Positions 8,714 to 17,921 of a DNA stretch of 64,000 nt are shown in pieces. This stretch comes from Alcanivoracaceae bacterium. GTDB taxonomy: Bacteria; Pseudomonadota; Gammaproteobacteria; Pseudomonadales; Alcanivoracaceae. Position 1 is the stretch's first letter. Every line of letters begins with the position of its first letter. The notes beneath the pieces are model-generated. The model searched no databases, was not told the origin of the DNA, and saw only the letters and a list, made by a program, of their open reading frames with translations. The stretch lies in contig JAGLCJ010000003.1 in assembly GCA_023146255.1 (NCBI GenBank), forward strand, positions 248,001 to 312,000, read 5' to 3'. The position numbers and the translations under genes are program-made.

Positions 8714-9016
8714 TCAGGGGCCGGGCGGGTTGATAGTGTTGGCCAGGTCGCGAACAAACTGACCGGGATCATGCGCGGGTAAAGGTGCCTGCGGTGTCAG
8801 GTCCAGCTGCGGAGAGGCCGGCAAATGCTCGCTGGGCAACAGCCGCTGCTGCTCTTCGATACTGGCTGCATCGGGTACCGAGGAGGGATTGGCTGGTAGC
8901 GCTGTAGTCAGCCGTGACTCTGACAGGTTGCTATCGTCCAGAGGCTGCAGATCAGGTCGTTCGGCCAGACACGGAGCCGATGCCAGTGCCAACAGTAGCG
9001 GGACAAGTCGAATCAT
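8714..9016 (-). CDS. Small secreted protein, unknown function
   Basis: The product is 100 residues, starting at MIRLVPLLLALASAPCLA, a clear signal peptide with a likely cut after CLA. The mature part is rich in Pro, Leu and Gln and polar, with no family I recognise and no cysteines. The start is set at the ATG of the signal peptide; an upstream in-frame extension would place 17 odd residues before it. It follows the 61-residue membrane protein gene by four bases on the same strand, so the two are probably one transcription unit. The signal peptide and tight spacing are the main evidence that it is coding. Confidence 0.6.
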   Translation of the reverse strand: MIRLVPLLLALASAPCLAERPDLQPLDDSNLSESRLTTALPANPSSVPDAASIEEQQRLLPSEHLPASPQLDLTPQAPLPAHDPGQFVRDLANTINPPGP

Positions 9017-9020
9017 CGCC

Positions 9021-9206
9021 TCACGCCAGTGAGGGGATGACAAGGTTACTGACCAGTAGCACGCCACCCCACAGGTAGCAGCTGTGAATCAGTACCGGGT
9101 CGGCTTTCAGTCGCTCCCGGTTGAGCTGATACCAGACACCGGCAGCCACCAGGCCCAGACCGGTTGCCAGCACCACCGCCATCATCAGAATCATCAATGT
9201 GGACAT
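9021..9206 (-). CDS. Small two-segment membrane protein, unknown
   Basis: The product is 61 residues: an N-terminal hydrophobic segment (MILMMAVVLATGLGLVAAGVWY), a short charged loop (NRERLKAD), and a second hydrophobic stretch (CYLWGGVLLVSNLVIPSLA). It is probably a small inner-membrane hairpin. No family recognised. Its stop lies four bases before the start of the secreted protein downstream, which argues that it is real and co-expressed. Confidence 0.55.
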   Translation of the reverse strand: MSTLMILMMAVVLATGLGLVAAGVWYQLNRERLKADPVLIHSCYLWGGVLLVSNLVIPSLA

Positions 9207-9264
9207 ATCGGACGCCCGTTTATTGTTGTGATGGTGGCAGTCTGCTACTGCGCTGACTGATCAG

Positions 9265-10482
9265 TCAATGGCCAGCACTAACTACCCCTGATTGCAGTAG
9301 CGCCGCATAGTCCTGCTCTGACAGTCCAAGCCCGTCACGCAGGACTTCGGCATTGTGAGCGCCCACTTCCGGGCCAGGCCAGGTGGTACGGCCGGGGGTC
9401 CCGGTCAGTTTCGGCAGGATTGCCGGGATTTTCAGTGGCTGGCCATTGATCTCGACCTGCTCGAACAGGCCGCGGGCCTGAAAGTGCGGGTCGGCCAGCA
9501 TGTCGGCGGCACTGTAGATCGGCCCGGCCGGCACATTGGCCTGTTCCAGCGTTGCCAGCACCTCGGTGGAGGGGCGGCCGGCACACCAGTCGGACAGCGC
9601 CTGATCGATTTCCTCCTCGTGCTGAACCCGGCCGGCATTACTGGCCAGACGCGGGTCGGTGGCCATGTCCGGCCTGTCGGCGGCTTTCATCAGGCGCTGG
9701 AAAATCGAGTCGCCATTGCCGCCGATGATGACGTACTTGTTGTCGCCGCACAGGTAGGTGTTGGTCGGGACAATGCCGGTGACGGTGGAGCCGGACGGCT
9801 CGCGAATAATGCCGGCGCCGTCGTACTCCGGAATCACCGCTTCGAGCAGGTTGAATACCGACTCGAACAGGGCGACATCGACCACCTGACCGTCACCGCC
9901 ACGCTCGCGTTCAAACAGCGCCAGGACAATACCGAGGGCAGCATGAATGCCGGCGACGGTGTCACCCATGGACAGGTTCGGCCGGACCGGCCGGCCGCCG
10001 GGGAAGCCGTTGACGTAGCGGAACCCGCCAATGCCCTCGCAAACCGAGGCGTAGCCGGGCTTCGGCGCGTATGGCCCGGTCTGGCCATAGCCGGAGATCC
10101 GGGCATACACCAGCTTGGGGTGGCTGGTGCGGAAATCCTCCGGGCCGAGCTGCCAATTCTCCATGGTGCCCGGTTTGAAGTTCTCGATCACCACATCGGC
10201 ACTGCCAATCAGTTTGCGCACCAGCTCGATGCCGGCGGATTGTTTCAGGTCGATGGTCACGCATTTCTTGTTGCGGCCAAGGCTACGCCACCAGAACGAG
10301 GTGCCATTCTCATCGAGCTTGCGCCAGCCGCGGATCGGATCGCCGCCGGGCGGCTCGACCTTGATCACCTCGGCGCCGAAGTAGGCCAGCAGGGTGCCGG
10401 TAAACGGGCCGGCAAGCAGCTGGCCCAGTTCGATGACACGGATGCCGGCGAGGGGGAGGCGGGCGGAAGCGGTGGCTGTCAT
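9265..10482 (-). CDS. Family III CoA-transferase (CaiB/BaiF type)
   Basis: The product is 405 residues. Early motifs are typical of family III CoA-transferases: GIRVIELGQLLAGPFTGTLLAYFGAEVIKVEPPGGD in part, then the RNKKCVTIDLK and NFKPGTMENWQLG segments and the GYGQTGPYAPKPGY region. These enzymes move CoA between carboxylic acids, as in carnitine, formyl-CoA or succinyl-CoA transfer; the substrate is not shown. The start is the ATG of MTATASARLPLAG. A longer open frame through the divergent regulator is not credible. It is divergent from a TetR regulator about 125 bases away, which may control both sides. Confidence 0.88.
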   Translation of the reverse strand: MTATASARLPLAGIRVIELGQLLAGPFTGTLLAYFGAEVIKVEPPGGDPIRGWRKLDENGTSFWWRSLGRNKKCVTIDLKQSAGIELVRKLIGSADVVIENFKPGTMENWQLGPEDFRTSHPKLVYARISGYGQTGPYAPKPGYASVCEGIGGFRYVNGFPGGRPVRPNLSMGDTVAGIHAALGIVLALFERERGGDGQVVDVALFESVFNLLEAVIPEYDGAGIIREPSGSTVTGIVPTNTYLCGDNKYVIIGGNGDSIFQRLMKAADRPDMATDPRLASNAGRVQHEEEIDQALSDWCAGRPSTEVLATLEQANVPAGPIYSAADMLADPHFQARGLFEQVEINGQPLKIPAILPKLTGTPGRTTWPGPEVGAHNAEVLRDGLGLSEQDYAALLQSGVVSAGH

Positions 10483-10608
10483 GGCGGCTCTCTGCGGGTC
10501 CGGAGGAAAGAAACGGATTGTATACATTAGTAATTGGCCCGTCCTGCCTGAGTCACTGTACCGTCTGGTTGGTATAGTACAGCGCTCATGCTTTATTCGG
10601 AGTCGCCA

Positions 10609-11154
10609 ATGGCACAGACAACTACCCGTGACGCCATTCTTGACGCCGCCCAGCGTATTGCCGCCGAGCGTGGTGCCGGCCGCATCACCCTCGACGAGGT
10701 GGCTCGTGAGAGCGGCCTCAGCAAGGGCGGGCTGCTGTATCACTTTTCCGGCAAGGAGGCGCTGCTGCAGGCCATGCTCGAGCGGCTGATTGAGCGCACC
10801 AGCGCGGTTCGCGAGCAGCATGCCGGGGAACTGGCCGACACGCCGGCGCCAACCCTGTTGTCGCTGCTGGCGACCCGAAATCAGCCGGATGTGATGGACC
10901 CGCATGTGGCCATGGCTATTCTTGCCGCCGCCGCCGAACAGCCAGCGCTGCTCGATCCGCTGCGCCGGCATATTGCCCAGGTGCGTGAGCTGATCATTGC
11001 CGAAGCGGGCGACCAGCCACAGTTCTGGCTGCTTTGGGCTGCCGCGGATGGATTGCTGTTTCAGGAGTTGCTGGGTATCGCGCCATGGCCACCGGAGCAG
11101 CGCGAAGCTATTCACCAACAGTTGCAACTGCTTGCCGAGGGCTTGCTGAAATGA
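10609..11154 (+). CDS. TetR family regulator of an RND efflux operon
   Basis: The product is 181 residues. The N-terminal TetR helix-turn-helix is clear (TLDEVARESGLSKGGLLYHFSGKEALL). The C-terminal ligand domain is variable and its inducer is unknown. I chose the second ATG because GGAG lies six bases before it; the earlier ATG has no such site. Its stop overlaps the membrane fusion protein start (ATGA), so it is co-transcribed with and probably represses the RND pump. A TATAGT -10-like element lies at 10573-10578 without a good -35. Confidence 0.88.
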   Translation: MAQTTTRDAILDAAQRIAAERGAGRITLDEVARESGLSKGGLLYHFSGKEALLQAMLERLIERTSAVREQHAGELADTPAPTLLSLLATRNQPDVMDPHVAMAILAAAAEQPALLDPLRRHIAQVRELIIAEAGDQPQFWLLWAAADGLLFQELLGIAPWPPEQREAIHQQLQLLAEGLLK

Positions 11155-12269
11155 ACCGCGAGAATCCCCTGTTGAATAATGTTCATGAACGTTACCGGAA
11201 TGCGCCACGCTGGCAGCGTCTGGCGTTCTGGTCTGCGCTGGTATTGATGGTGTTGTTGCTGGTGCGCTGCAGCAGCAACGGTGACAGCAATGATGTTGAG
11301 CGATTGCGGCCGGTACGGCTGCATCAGGTTGGTGAAGGAGCACTCTCGGCAGTGCGTCATTTTGTTGGCCGCGTCGATGCGGTCAGCACCGTGGACCTGT
11401 CGTTTCAGGTTGGTGGCCGGATCATCGAATTGCCGGTGCAACAGGGCAGTATCGTGCCAGCCGGTTCACTGATCGCGGCACTGGATCCGGCAGATTACCG
11501 ACTTGCCTTGCAGGAAGCGGAGCTGCAGCTGGATCAGGCCGGTCGCGATCTGGAGCGCAACCAGTCCCTGTATGAGCGTGGCAGTATTTCCCGCGCCAGT
11601 CTGGATCAGGCTGAAACCGCGCACAGCTTGCGTCGTGTGGCATTGGATACCGCTCGACGTAATCTGGCCTATACCAGAATTACCGCGCCGTTTGCGGCGC
11701 TGGTAACCCGGCGTCTGGTGGATCCCTTTATCAATGTGCAAGCCGGCACGCAGATTGTCCGGGTGCAGAACGTCGAGGAATTCCGCGTCCACATCAATGT
11801 GCCGGAGAATCTGATGAGCGTGCTGGAAAGTCCGGGCGCGATTGTTGCCGAGGCGGTGTTCCAGAGTCATCCGGATCAACCGGTAGCGCTTACCTATCGT
11901 GAGCATGAAACCGAACCGGATGCGGTGGCGCAAACTTACCGGGTGACGTTTGCCATGGCGCGTCAGCAGGACATTAACGTATTACCGGGCATGACCGTGA
12001 CGGTTCAGGTGCGCGCCGCTGTTGCAGCGCCAAGCGAATTTCACGAGGTACCGCAATCTTCCCTCGACAGTGATGAGACCGGGGCATTCCGGGTATGGAT
12101 CTATGACCCGGCCAGCAACGCCGTTAGCGCCCGGCCGGTGAAATTGCTCGGCGTCAATGAAGACGGGCTGGCACTGGTGGCGGGCCTGAACGGCGACGAG
12201 CAAATCGTCAGCGCCGGTCTGCACCTGCTGCATGACGGTATGCGCGTCATGCCGTTCGATGGTTTCTGA
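11151..12269 (+). CDS. RND efflux periplasmic adaptor (membrane fusion protein)
   Basis: This 372-residue protein has one N-terminal membrane segment (LAFWSALVLMVLLLVRC); the LLLVRC ending is only lipobox-like, so membrane-anchored or lipidated forms are both possible. Then come the HlyD-like barrel/lipoyl halves (VSTVDLSFQVGGRI and ITAPFAALVTRRLVDPF), split by an alpha-hairpin (about 115-150), and the beta-barrel and membrane-proximal domains. It bridges the RND permease to an outer-membrane channel. The start is the ATG inside the ATGA overlap with the regulator stop. No outer-membrane factor gene is present next to it, so it must borrow a channel from elsewhere. Confidence 0.92.
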   Translation: MNRENPLLNNVHERYRNAPRWQRLAFWSALVLMVLLLVRCSSNGDSNDVERLRPVRLHQVGEGALSAVRHFVGRVDAVSTVDLSFQVGGRIIELPVQQGSIVPAGSLIAALDPADYRLALQEAELQLDQAGRDLERNQSLYERGSISRASLDQAETAHSLRRVALDTARRNLAYTRITAPFAALVTRRLVDPFINVQAGTQIVRVQNVEEFRVHINVPENLMSVLESPGAIVAEAVFQSHPDQPVALTYREHETEPDAVAQTYRVTFAMARQQDINVLPGMTVTVQVRAAVAAPSEFHEVPQSSLDSDETGAFRVWIYDPASNAVSARPVKLLGVNEDGLALVAGLNGDEQIVSAGLHLLHDGMRVMPFDGF

Positions 12270-12279
12270 GGGCGCCGGC

Positions 12280-15200
12280 ATGGATATCGCACGCTTTTCA
12301 ATCGACAAGCCGGTCAATACCTGGCTGGTCATCCTTGCTTGTCTGTTTGGGGGCTGGTGGGGTTTGAGTGGTATTGGCCGGCTTGAGGACCCCGCGTTTA
12401 CCATCAAGATGGCGCTGGTAATCACGCCTTACCCGGGTGCCACTGCAGCGCAGGTAGAGGAGGAAATTACCGAGCCGCTGGAGTCGGCAATCCAGCAGCT
12501 GCCACAGTTGAAGCGTTTGACCTCCCGCTCCCGGCCCGGCGAGTCAATCATCAAGGTCGAGATTCAGAACCGATATGACGGTGAAACCATGCCGCAGGTC
12601 TGGGATGAACTTCGCCGCAAGGTGGGTGATGCTCAAAGTTCGCTTCCGGCGGGTGCTGTCCGGTCGGTGGTGTATGACGACTATGGCGATGTATTCGGAA
12701 TTTTCTATGCGGTGACCGCACCGGATTTCAGTGACGCCGAGATTCGTGAGCTGTCCCGGTTCCTTCGTCGTGAGCTGTTGACTGTGCCAAATGTGGCCAA
12801 GGTCAGCAGTGCCGGTGAGCCGGAAGAAGTCATCTATGTGGAAATTTCGGAGCAGCGGCTGGTCAGCCTGGGGCTTCCGCTTGAAGCAGTGCTGAACAGT
12901 CTGCAAAGCGAAAACCGTACGCAATCCGGCGGAGCTATTACGGTTGACGGTCGTCGTATCCGCATTTCTGCCGAGCCCGGTTTTGATTCGGTGGCCAGTA
13001 TCGAGTCACTTCGGATAGGCCGTCCCGGCTCCACCGAGCAGATCAGCCTGATTGATGTCGCCACAGTCTACCGTGGCACTACGGACACGCCAGACCACCT
13101 GATCCTGCATAATGGCGAGCGCGCCTTTACGCTCGCCGTGGCGGGCCTGCAGAGCGCCAATATTGTCGAAGTGGGCAAGGCGGTCAGTGCCCACCTGCAA
13201 TCCCTGCAGGGCAATATTCCGCTTGGCGTCAGTATTCAGCCGATTTATGAGCAGCATGTTGTTGTCGATGAGGCGATCAACAGCTTCCTGATCAGTCTGG
13301 TAATGTCGGTGGCCATCGTTATCGGCGTGCTCTGTCTGACCATGGGCTGGCGAGTTGGTGTGGTGGTTGGTGCGACTCTGTTGCTTACCGTGTTGGGTAC
13401 GGTATTTTTCATGCGCATCTTTGCCATTGAGATGGAGCGGATCTCCCTCGGTGCCCTGATTATTGCCATGGGCATGCTGGTGGATAATGCCATCGTTATC
13501 GCCGAAGGGATGCTGATCGGCATTCAGCGCGGACAGTTGGCAAAGGACGCGGCCAGCGACGCCAGCCGCCGCACCCAGATGCCGCTTCTGGGCGCGACGG
13601 TGATTGGCATCATGGCGTTCTCCGGTATCGGCTTGTCACCGGACATCACTGGTGAGTTCCTGTTTTCACTTTTTGCAGTGATCTCCATTTCGTTGATGCT
13701 GAGCTGGATTCTCGCCATCACCGTCACACCGTTGCTGGGAAACTATCTGTTTGATGGCCATCAGTATCAGGAGGGGGAGGACCCCTATAGTCACTCGCTG
13801 TATCGGAAATATCGGCAGCTGCTGGTGACGGTGCTGCGGCATCGTGGTCGCACGGTGGCGGTACTGGTGATGATTACCCTGTTGTCCATCGTCGGATTCG
13901 GGTTTCTCAGACATGCCTTTTTTCCGCCTTCAAACACGCCGATGTTCTATCTGAATGTGATGCTGCGTCAGGGTGCAGATATTCAGGAAACGGCACGGCG
14001 GCTGGAAGCAATGGATACGTTGTTGCGAGAGCATCCTGAGGTAGAAGCAGTAACCGGGTTTATCGGTCAGGGCGCCAGCCGTTTCATGCTGACCTATGAG
14101 CCGGAGCTACCCAACCCCGCTTACGGTCAGATGATTGTACGTGTGGCCGATCGGGATGCTATTGATGCACTGATCGCCGATCTGCGGGAGACCCTGCCCA
14201 GGCACTTTCCGGATCTTGAGATCTATCCGCAGCGGTTGATGTTTGGCCCCGGTGGTGGCGCCAAGATCGAAGCGCGGTTCAAGGGCGCGGATCCGGTCGT
14301 GCTGCGTCGTCTCGGGGAGCAGGCTCGGCAGGTATTCGCACAAAGCGGACTGCTGCAGGATATCCGTATTGACTGGCGCCAACAGGAGATGGTGATCATC
14401 CCTCACTATGATGAGGAGCGCGGTCGCATCGCCGGCGTCGGCCGCAGTGAAGTTACCACCTCATCATTGTTTGCCACCACCGGTATTCGTGCGGGCGTTT
14501 ATCGTGAGCGCGATTCGCAGATACCGATTGTGGTGCGGCCGCCGCTGGATGAGCGTGGCAGTGTCAGTCGTCTTGCCGACCGCTTGATGTGGAGCGGTGC
14601 AGAACAGGCCTATGTGCCGGTCAGTCAGGTGGTTAGCGGTTTTGAAGTGGCCACCGAAGAAGCGCTGATTCACCGTCGTAATCGGGTCCGGGCATTAAAG
14701 GTGCAGGCTGATCCGGCTGCTGATCGCACCGCCGATCAGGTGCTGAGAAAATTGCGCAGTCAGGTGGAGGCGATTCCGCTGCCCGCAGGCTATGTGCTTG
14801 AGTGGGGCGGTGAGTATGAGGGCGCGAGTGAAGCGCAGGCATCATTGGCCCAGCAGGTGCCGATCGGCTTTCTGATCATGCTGGTGATTTCCGTATTGCT
14901 GTTTGGCAGTGTCCGGCAGCCACTGGTGATCTGGTTGATCGTGCCAATGTCGATTTGCGGCGTCAGTATTGGCTTGCTGGTCACCGGGCAGTCTTTCACC
15001 TTTATGGCCTTGCTGGGCTTTCTCAGCCTGTCCGGGATGCTGATGAAAAATGCCATTGTTCTGATTGATGAAGTGGATGCTCAGGCGGCTGAGGGCAAGC
15101 CTTTGCCGGATGCACTGGTGGATGCCAGTGTCAGCCGTCTGCGGCCGGTATTTCTGGCCGCACTTACCACCATTCTCGGCATGATTCCGCTGATCTGGGA

Positions 15201-15321
15201 TGCCTTTTTCGCCAGCATGGCGATTACCATCATGGCTGGTCTGGCTTTTGCGACGGTGCTGACAATGGTTGCCGCGCCGGTGCTTTACGCTTTGCTTTTC
15301 CGGATCCGCTTGCAGCCGTAG
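12280..15321 (+). CDS. RND (HAE1/AcrB-like) efflux permease
   Basis: The product is 1013 residues, the usual size of an AcrB-type trimeric proton antiporter in the inner membrane. The N-terminus reads MDIARFSIDKPVNTW. Porter motifs include PYPGATAAQVEEEITEPLE. The TM4 segment has GALIIAMGMLVDNAIVIAEG, with the Asp used in proton transfer, and a second membrane block follows near residue 860. Substrates cannot be inferred. It starts ten bases after the adaptor stop. The last 92 bases overlap the 3' end of the GGDEF/EAL gene on the opposite strand. Confidence 0.95.
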   Translation: MDIARFSIDKPVNTWLVILACLFGGWWGLSGIGRLEDPAFTIKMALVITPYPGATAAQVEEEITEPLESAIQQLPQLKRLTSRSRPGESIIKVEIQNRYDGETMPQVWDELRRKVGDAQSSLPAGAVRSVVYDDYGDVFGIFYAVTAPDFSDAEIRELSRFLRRELLTVPNVAKVSSAGEPEEVIYVEISEQRLVSLGLPLEAVLNSLQSENRTQSGGAITVDGRRIRISAEPGFDSVASIESLRIGRPGSTEQISLIDVATVYRGTTDTPDHLILHNGERAFTLAVAGLQSANIVEVGKAVSAHLQSLQGNIPLGVSIQPIYEQHVVVDEAINSFLISLVMSVAIVIGVLCLTMGWRVGVVVGATLLLTVLGTVFFMRIFAIEMERISLGALIIAMGMLVDNAIVIAEGMLIGIQRGQLAKDAASDASRRTQMPLLGATVIGIMAFSGIGLSPDITGEFLFSLFAVISISLMLSWILAITVTPLLGNYLFDGHQYQEGEDPYSHSLYRKYRQLLVTVLRHRGRTVAVLVMITLLSIVGFGFLRHAFFPPSNTPMFYLNVMLRQGADIQETARRLEAMDTLLREHPEVEAVTGFIGQGASRFMLTYEPELPNPAYGQMIVRVADRDAIDALIADLRETLPRHFPDLEIYPQRLMFGPGGGAKIEARFKGADPVVLRRLGEQARQVFAQSGLLQDIRIDWRQQEMVIIPHYDEERGRIAGVGRSEVTTSSLFATTGIRAGVYRERDSQIPIVVRPPLDERGSVSRLADRLMWSGAEQAYVPVSQVVSGFEVATEEALIHRRNRVRALKVQADPAADRTADQVLRKLRSQVEAIPLPAGYVLEWGGEYEGASEAQASLAQQVPIGFLIMLVISVLLFGSVRQPLVIWLIVPMSICGVSIGLLVTGQSFTFMALLGFLSLSGMLMKNAIVLIDEVDAQAAEGKPLPDALVDASVSRLRPVFLAALTTILGMIPLIWDAFFASMAITIMAGLAFATVLTMVAAPVLYALLFRIRLQP

Positions 15322-17881
15322 GCCTGATGATGGCGTCGCCGGGATTGCCGCTGCGTTGTTGCCACCAGAACAGGGCGTCATCAGCCGGCAGGGGCCGGCT
15401 GATGTGATAGCCCTGGGCAGAACCGCAGCCGGTCTGCTGCAGGGCCTTGATGGTGGCCGCATCCTCGACGCCGGTTGCGACTGTGCTGAATTCAAGCTGG
15501 TGACACATTTCCACGGTGCTGCGAACAATGGTGGCATCTTCACTGTGCTCACTCATGCGCTGAATGAACTCCCGCGAAATCAGCACTTCATTGAGCGGGA
15601 GATCCCGAATCTCGGCCAGCGTATGATGGCTGCTGCCGAAATTGTCCAGTGCCAACTGGATGCCAAGTTTGTGCAGGTCTTCTAGCATCTGCCTGATCAG
15701 GCCATCATGGCTGCTGCCGCTGAATCCTGAGTCGGTGATTTCCAGCATCAGGTCTGCAGGATGCGCGCCATGTTCCTGCATCAATGTCTGCAACTGATCA
15801 AGGAACTCCGGCTCCAGCAAGCTGGAGGCGGAGATGTTAATGGACACACCCGCTTCGCAACCGTTGGCGCGTAGCAGTTGAAGAAACTGCAGGGCATGGT
15901 CAAGCATCCAGCGCGTCAATGGAGAGATAAGGCCGGTTTTTTCTGCCAACGGAATAAATTCTGCTGGTGAAATATCACCATGTTCCGGGTGATGCCAGCG
16001 AACCAGTGCTTCAAAGCGCTGCAGGCTGGAATCTTTCAGGCTAATGCGCGGCTGGAAATGTGATGTCAGGGCATCCTGCTCAATGGCAAAGCGCAGGTCG
16101 GTCATCAGGTCAAGACGGCGAGTGCTGTATGGGCTCATGGATGCGCGATAAACACAGATGCCGTCGCGTTTCTGATCGGCTTGCTCAAAGGCAATCGACG
16201 CTTCGCGGATCAGTGCCGGGATAGTCTGCTGTTTGTCACGCATGGCGATGCCGAACAGAAATCCGAACTCAAGTTGCAGCCCATGAAAGGTGATCGGTTC
16301 GGCCATGGTTCTGGACAGCGCCTGAACCAGCTCAATCAGTGATTGGCGTTGGCTGGTCAGAGCAGCAAAAGCAAACCTTCCACCTTCCAGATGGGCAGCA
16401 TAGCTGTTCGCTGTCTGTTCCTGATCAAGCAGCATAATGCCGTGGTGGCCCGACAGTGCCTGATTCAGCCGGTTGGCGATTTCACATTGCAGTACGTTGA
16501 TATGCTCATGGCCAAGGGTCTTGCGGACATCACCAAAGTGACGTAACTGCAGCACGCAGATTCCGTACTCACCGGCGTGACCACTATCCACTCCCTTGCT
16601 GACCACCTGTTCGAACAGCACCTGATTGGGGAGTCGCGTCACTTCATTATGACTGGCGGCATACAGAAACTGCTCCTGAGCCTTTTGTTGAGCACGTACC
16701 GCCTGAATTCTGGCGTCGCGCTCCTGATTGAAGCGGCTGGCCAGTGCAAACGAGAACAGAAGCGCCTGAGTGGAGGCGCCAAGCGGGACGCCATGCTCGG
16801 TGATGAACATCGACGGCAGTACGCCGATCTTGTTCAGCAGCATCAATACGCTGGCGCCGAGCAGGGAAAACCAGCCAAGAGAGAACAGCCTTGCGCTCAT
16901 TTCACCGCCACGCCAGAACAGCATGCCGGCGCTGATATTGGCGATACACACCGGTAGGGCGAGGAATACTGACAAACGGGTGGAAATGCCATATGGCAGG
17001 AAAAATGCCCCTGCCACACAAGCGGCGGCCAGAGCCACCATGATCTGGAAGCCCCGGTGCCAGGCTGGCCGGGTCTGGCGCAGGTCAAAAAATCCCATGG
17101 TGAAAAGACTCAGCACAATCAGCGTCACAGGAACGATGATCAGGATGATTTTCTCGTGGACTCTGGGCCAGTCCGGGTACACATACTGAAAGCTGACGCC
17201 ATGCATAGAGGTCATCAGCAACAGCATCGGCACCACCACCATGACGTACTGCAGGTAGGTGCGTTCGCGTAGCGAGAAAAACAGGAACAGGTTGAAGCCG
17301 GCCATCACGATCAATATGCCGTAAAAGATGGAACGACCCGCTAACCCTTTCTCGCTTTCCGAATGAAATGTCCGCTCCTCCCAGAGCGTCATGGGTACCT
17401 GCAGTGCGCCGGCAGTCTGGATTCGCAGGTAGAGCTGTAGCTGATCACCGGCTGGAATCATGATCGGAAAAATAAAGTTGCGATGCTCCAGAGGTCGTTC
17501 ATGGAAAGGCAGCGCATCGCCAGTGATGTATGAGGAGACAAGGCTGCCATCTCTGCTTACATAGAGTTCAATGTGGTCCAGTAGTGGATAGGATATTTCC
17601 AGAAGCCTCGGCAGCTCTGTGGTGCCAGGGTTATGCAGTCGGATCTGATACCAATGGCCCTGATCCGTGTAGCCGGCATTGATCGGGCCATTCACCGGCA
17701 GCCAGTTTGATGCCGGCTGTTCAACTATCTGCTGATAGGAAAGCCGCTCGGTTTCTGTGATGACAGAGACGTTCTCGATGACCGTCTGACGGGGCAGCTC
17801 GGGGTTTACGGTGAACGCAAACAGGTTGCTGCTGGCAACAATCAGTAGTCCAGCAACCAGACGACTCAGCAAATAGTGCAT
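15230..17881 (-). CDS. 7TMR-DISM sensor with degenerate GGDEF and EAL domains
   Basis: The product is 883 residues. Visible in order: signal peptide (1-22), periplasmic DISM sensory domain (about 35-165), seven membrane helices (about 185-385), a short linker, a GGDEF-like domain (about 405-570) and an EAL domain (about 605-850), then a basic Pro/Ala tail. The GGDEF signature is replaced by EGGRF (499-503), so no cyclase activity is expected. Aligning the EAL to RocR spacing keeps E624, N682, E714, D746 and Q823. It loses three residues needed for catalysis: the second Asp is N747, the Lys is L767, and the general-base Glu is T803. It therefore looks like a c-di-GMP receptor or an inactive partner rather than an enzyme. 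It is the last gene of a minus-strand cluster with the secreted paralogues (41-base gap). The 3' end overlaps the RND permease gene by 92 bases. Confidence 0.9.
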   Translation of the reverse strand: MHYLLSRLVAGLLIVASSNLFAFTVNPELPRQTVIENVSVITETERLSYQQIVEQPASNWLPVNGPINAGYTDQGHWYQIRLHNPGTTELPRLLEISYPLLDHIELYVSRDGSLVSSYITGDALPFHERPLEHRNFIFPIMIPAGDQLQLYLRIQTAGALQVPMTLWEERTFHSESEKGLAGRSIFYGILIVMAGFNLFLFFSLRERTYLQYVMVVVPMLLLMTSMHGVSFQYVYPDWPRVHEKIILIIVPVTLIVLSLFTMGFFDLRQTRPAWHRGFQIMVALAAACVAGAFFLPYGISTRLSVFLALPVCIANISAGMLFWRGGEMSARLFSLGWFSLLGASVLMLLNKIGVLPSMFITEHGVPLGASTQALLFSFALASRFNQERDARIQAVRAQQKAQEQFLYAASHNEVTRLPNQVLFEQVVSKGVDSGHAGEYGICVLQLRHFGDVRKTLGHEHINVLQCEIANRLNQALSGHHGIMLLDQEQTANSYAAHLEGGRFAFAALTSQRQSLIELVQALSRTMAEPITFHGLQLEFGFLFGIAMRDKQQTIPALIREASIAFEQADQKRDGICVYRASMSPYSTRRLDLMTDLRFAIEQDALTSHFQPRISLKDSSLQRFEALVRWHHPEHGDISPAEFIPLAEKTGLISPLTRWMLDHALQFLQLLRANGCEAGVSINISASSLLEPEFLDQLQTLMQEHGAHPADLMLEITDSGFSGSSHDGLIRQMLEDLHKLGIQLALDNFGSSHHTLAEIRDLPLNEVLISREFIQRMSEHSEDATIVRSTVEMCHQLEFSTVATGVEDAATIKALQQTGCGSAQGYHISRPLPADDALFWWQQRSGNPGDAIIRPTAASGSGKAKRKAPARQPLSAPSQKPDQP

Positions 17882-17921
17882 GACACTCCCTTGTGCATAT
17901 TATTGTCATTATCCCGGAGGC

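Noticed and set aside
9265..11343. A 692-residue reading frame extending the CoA-transferase upstream.
   Set aside because: The extra part runs antisense through the TetR and adaptor genes and has low-complexity His/Gln/Arg composition; the family N-terminus starts at 10482.
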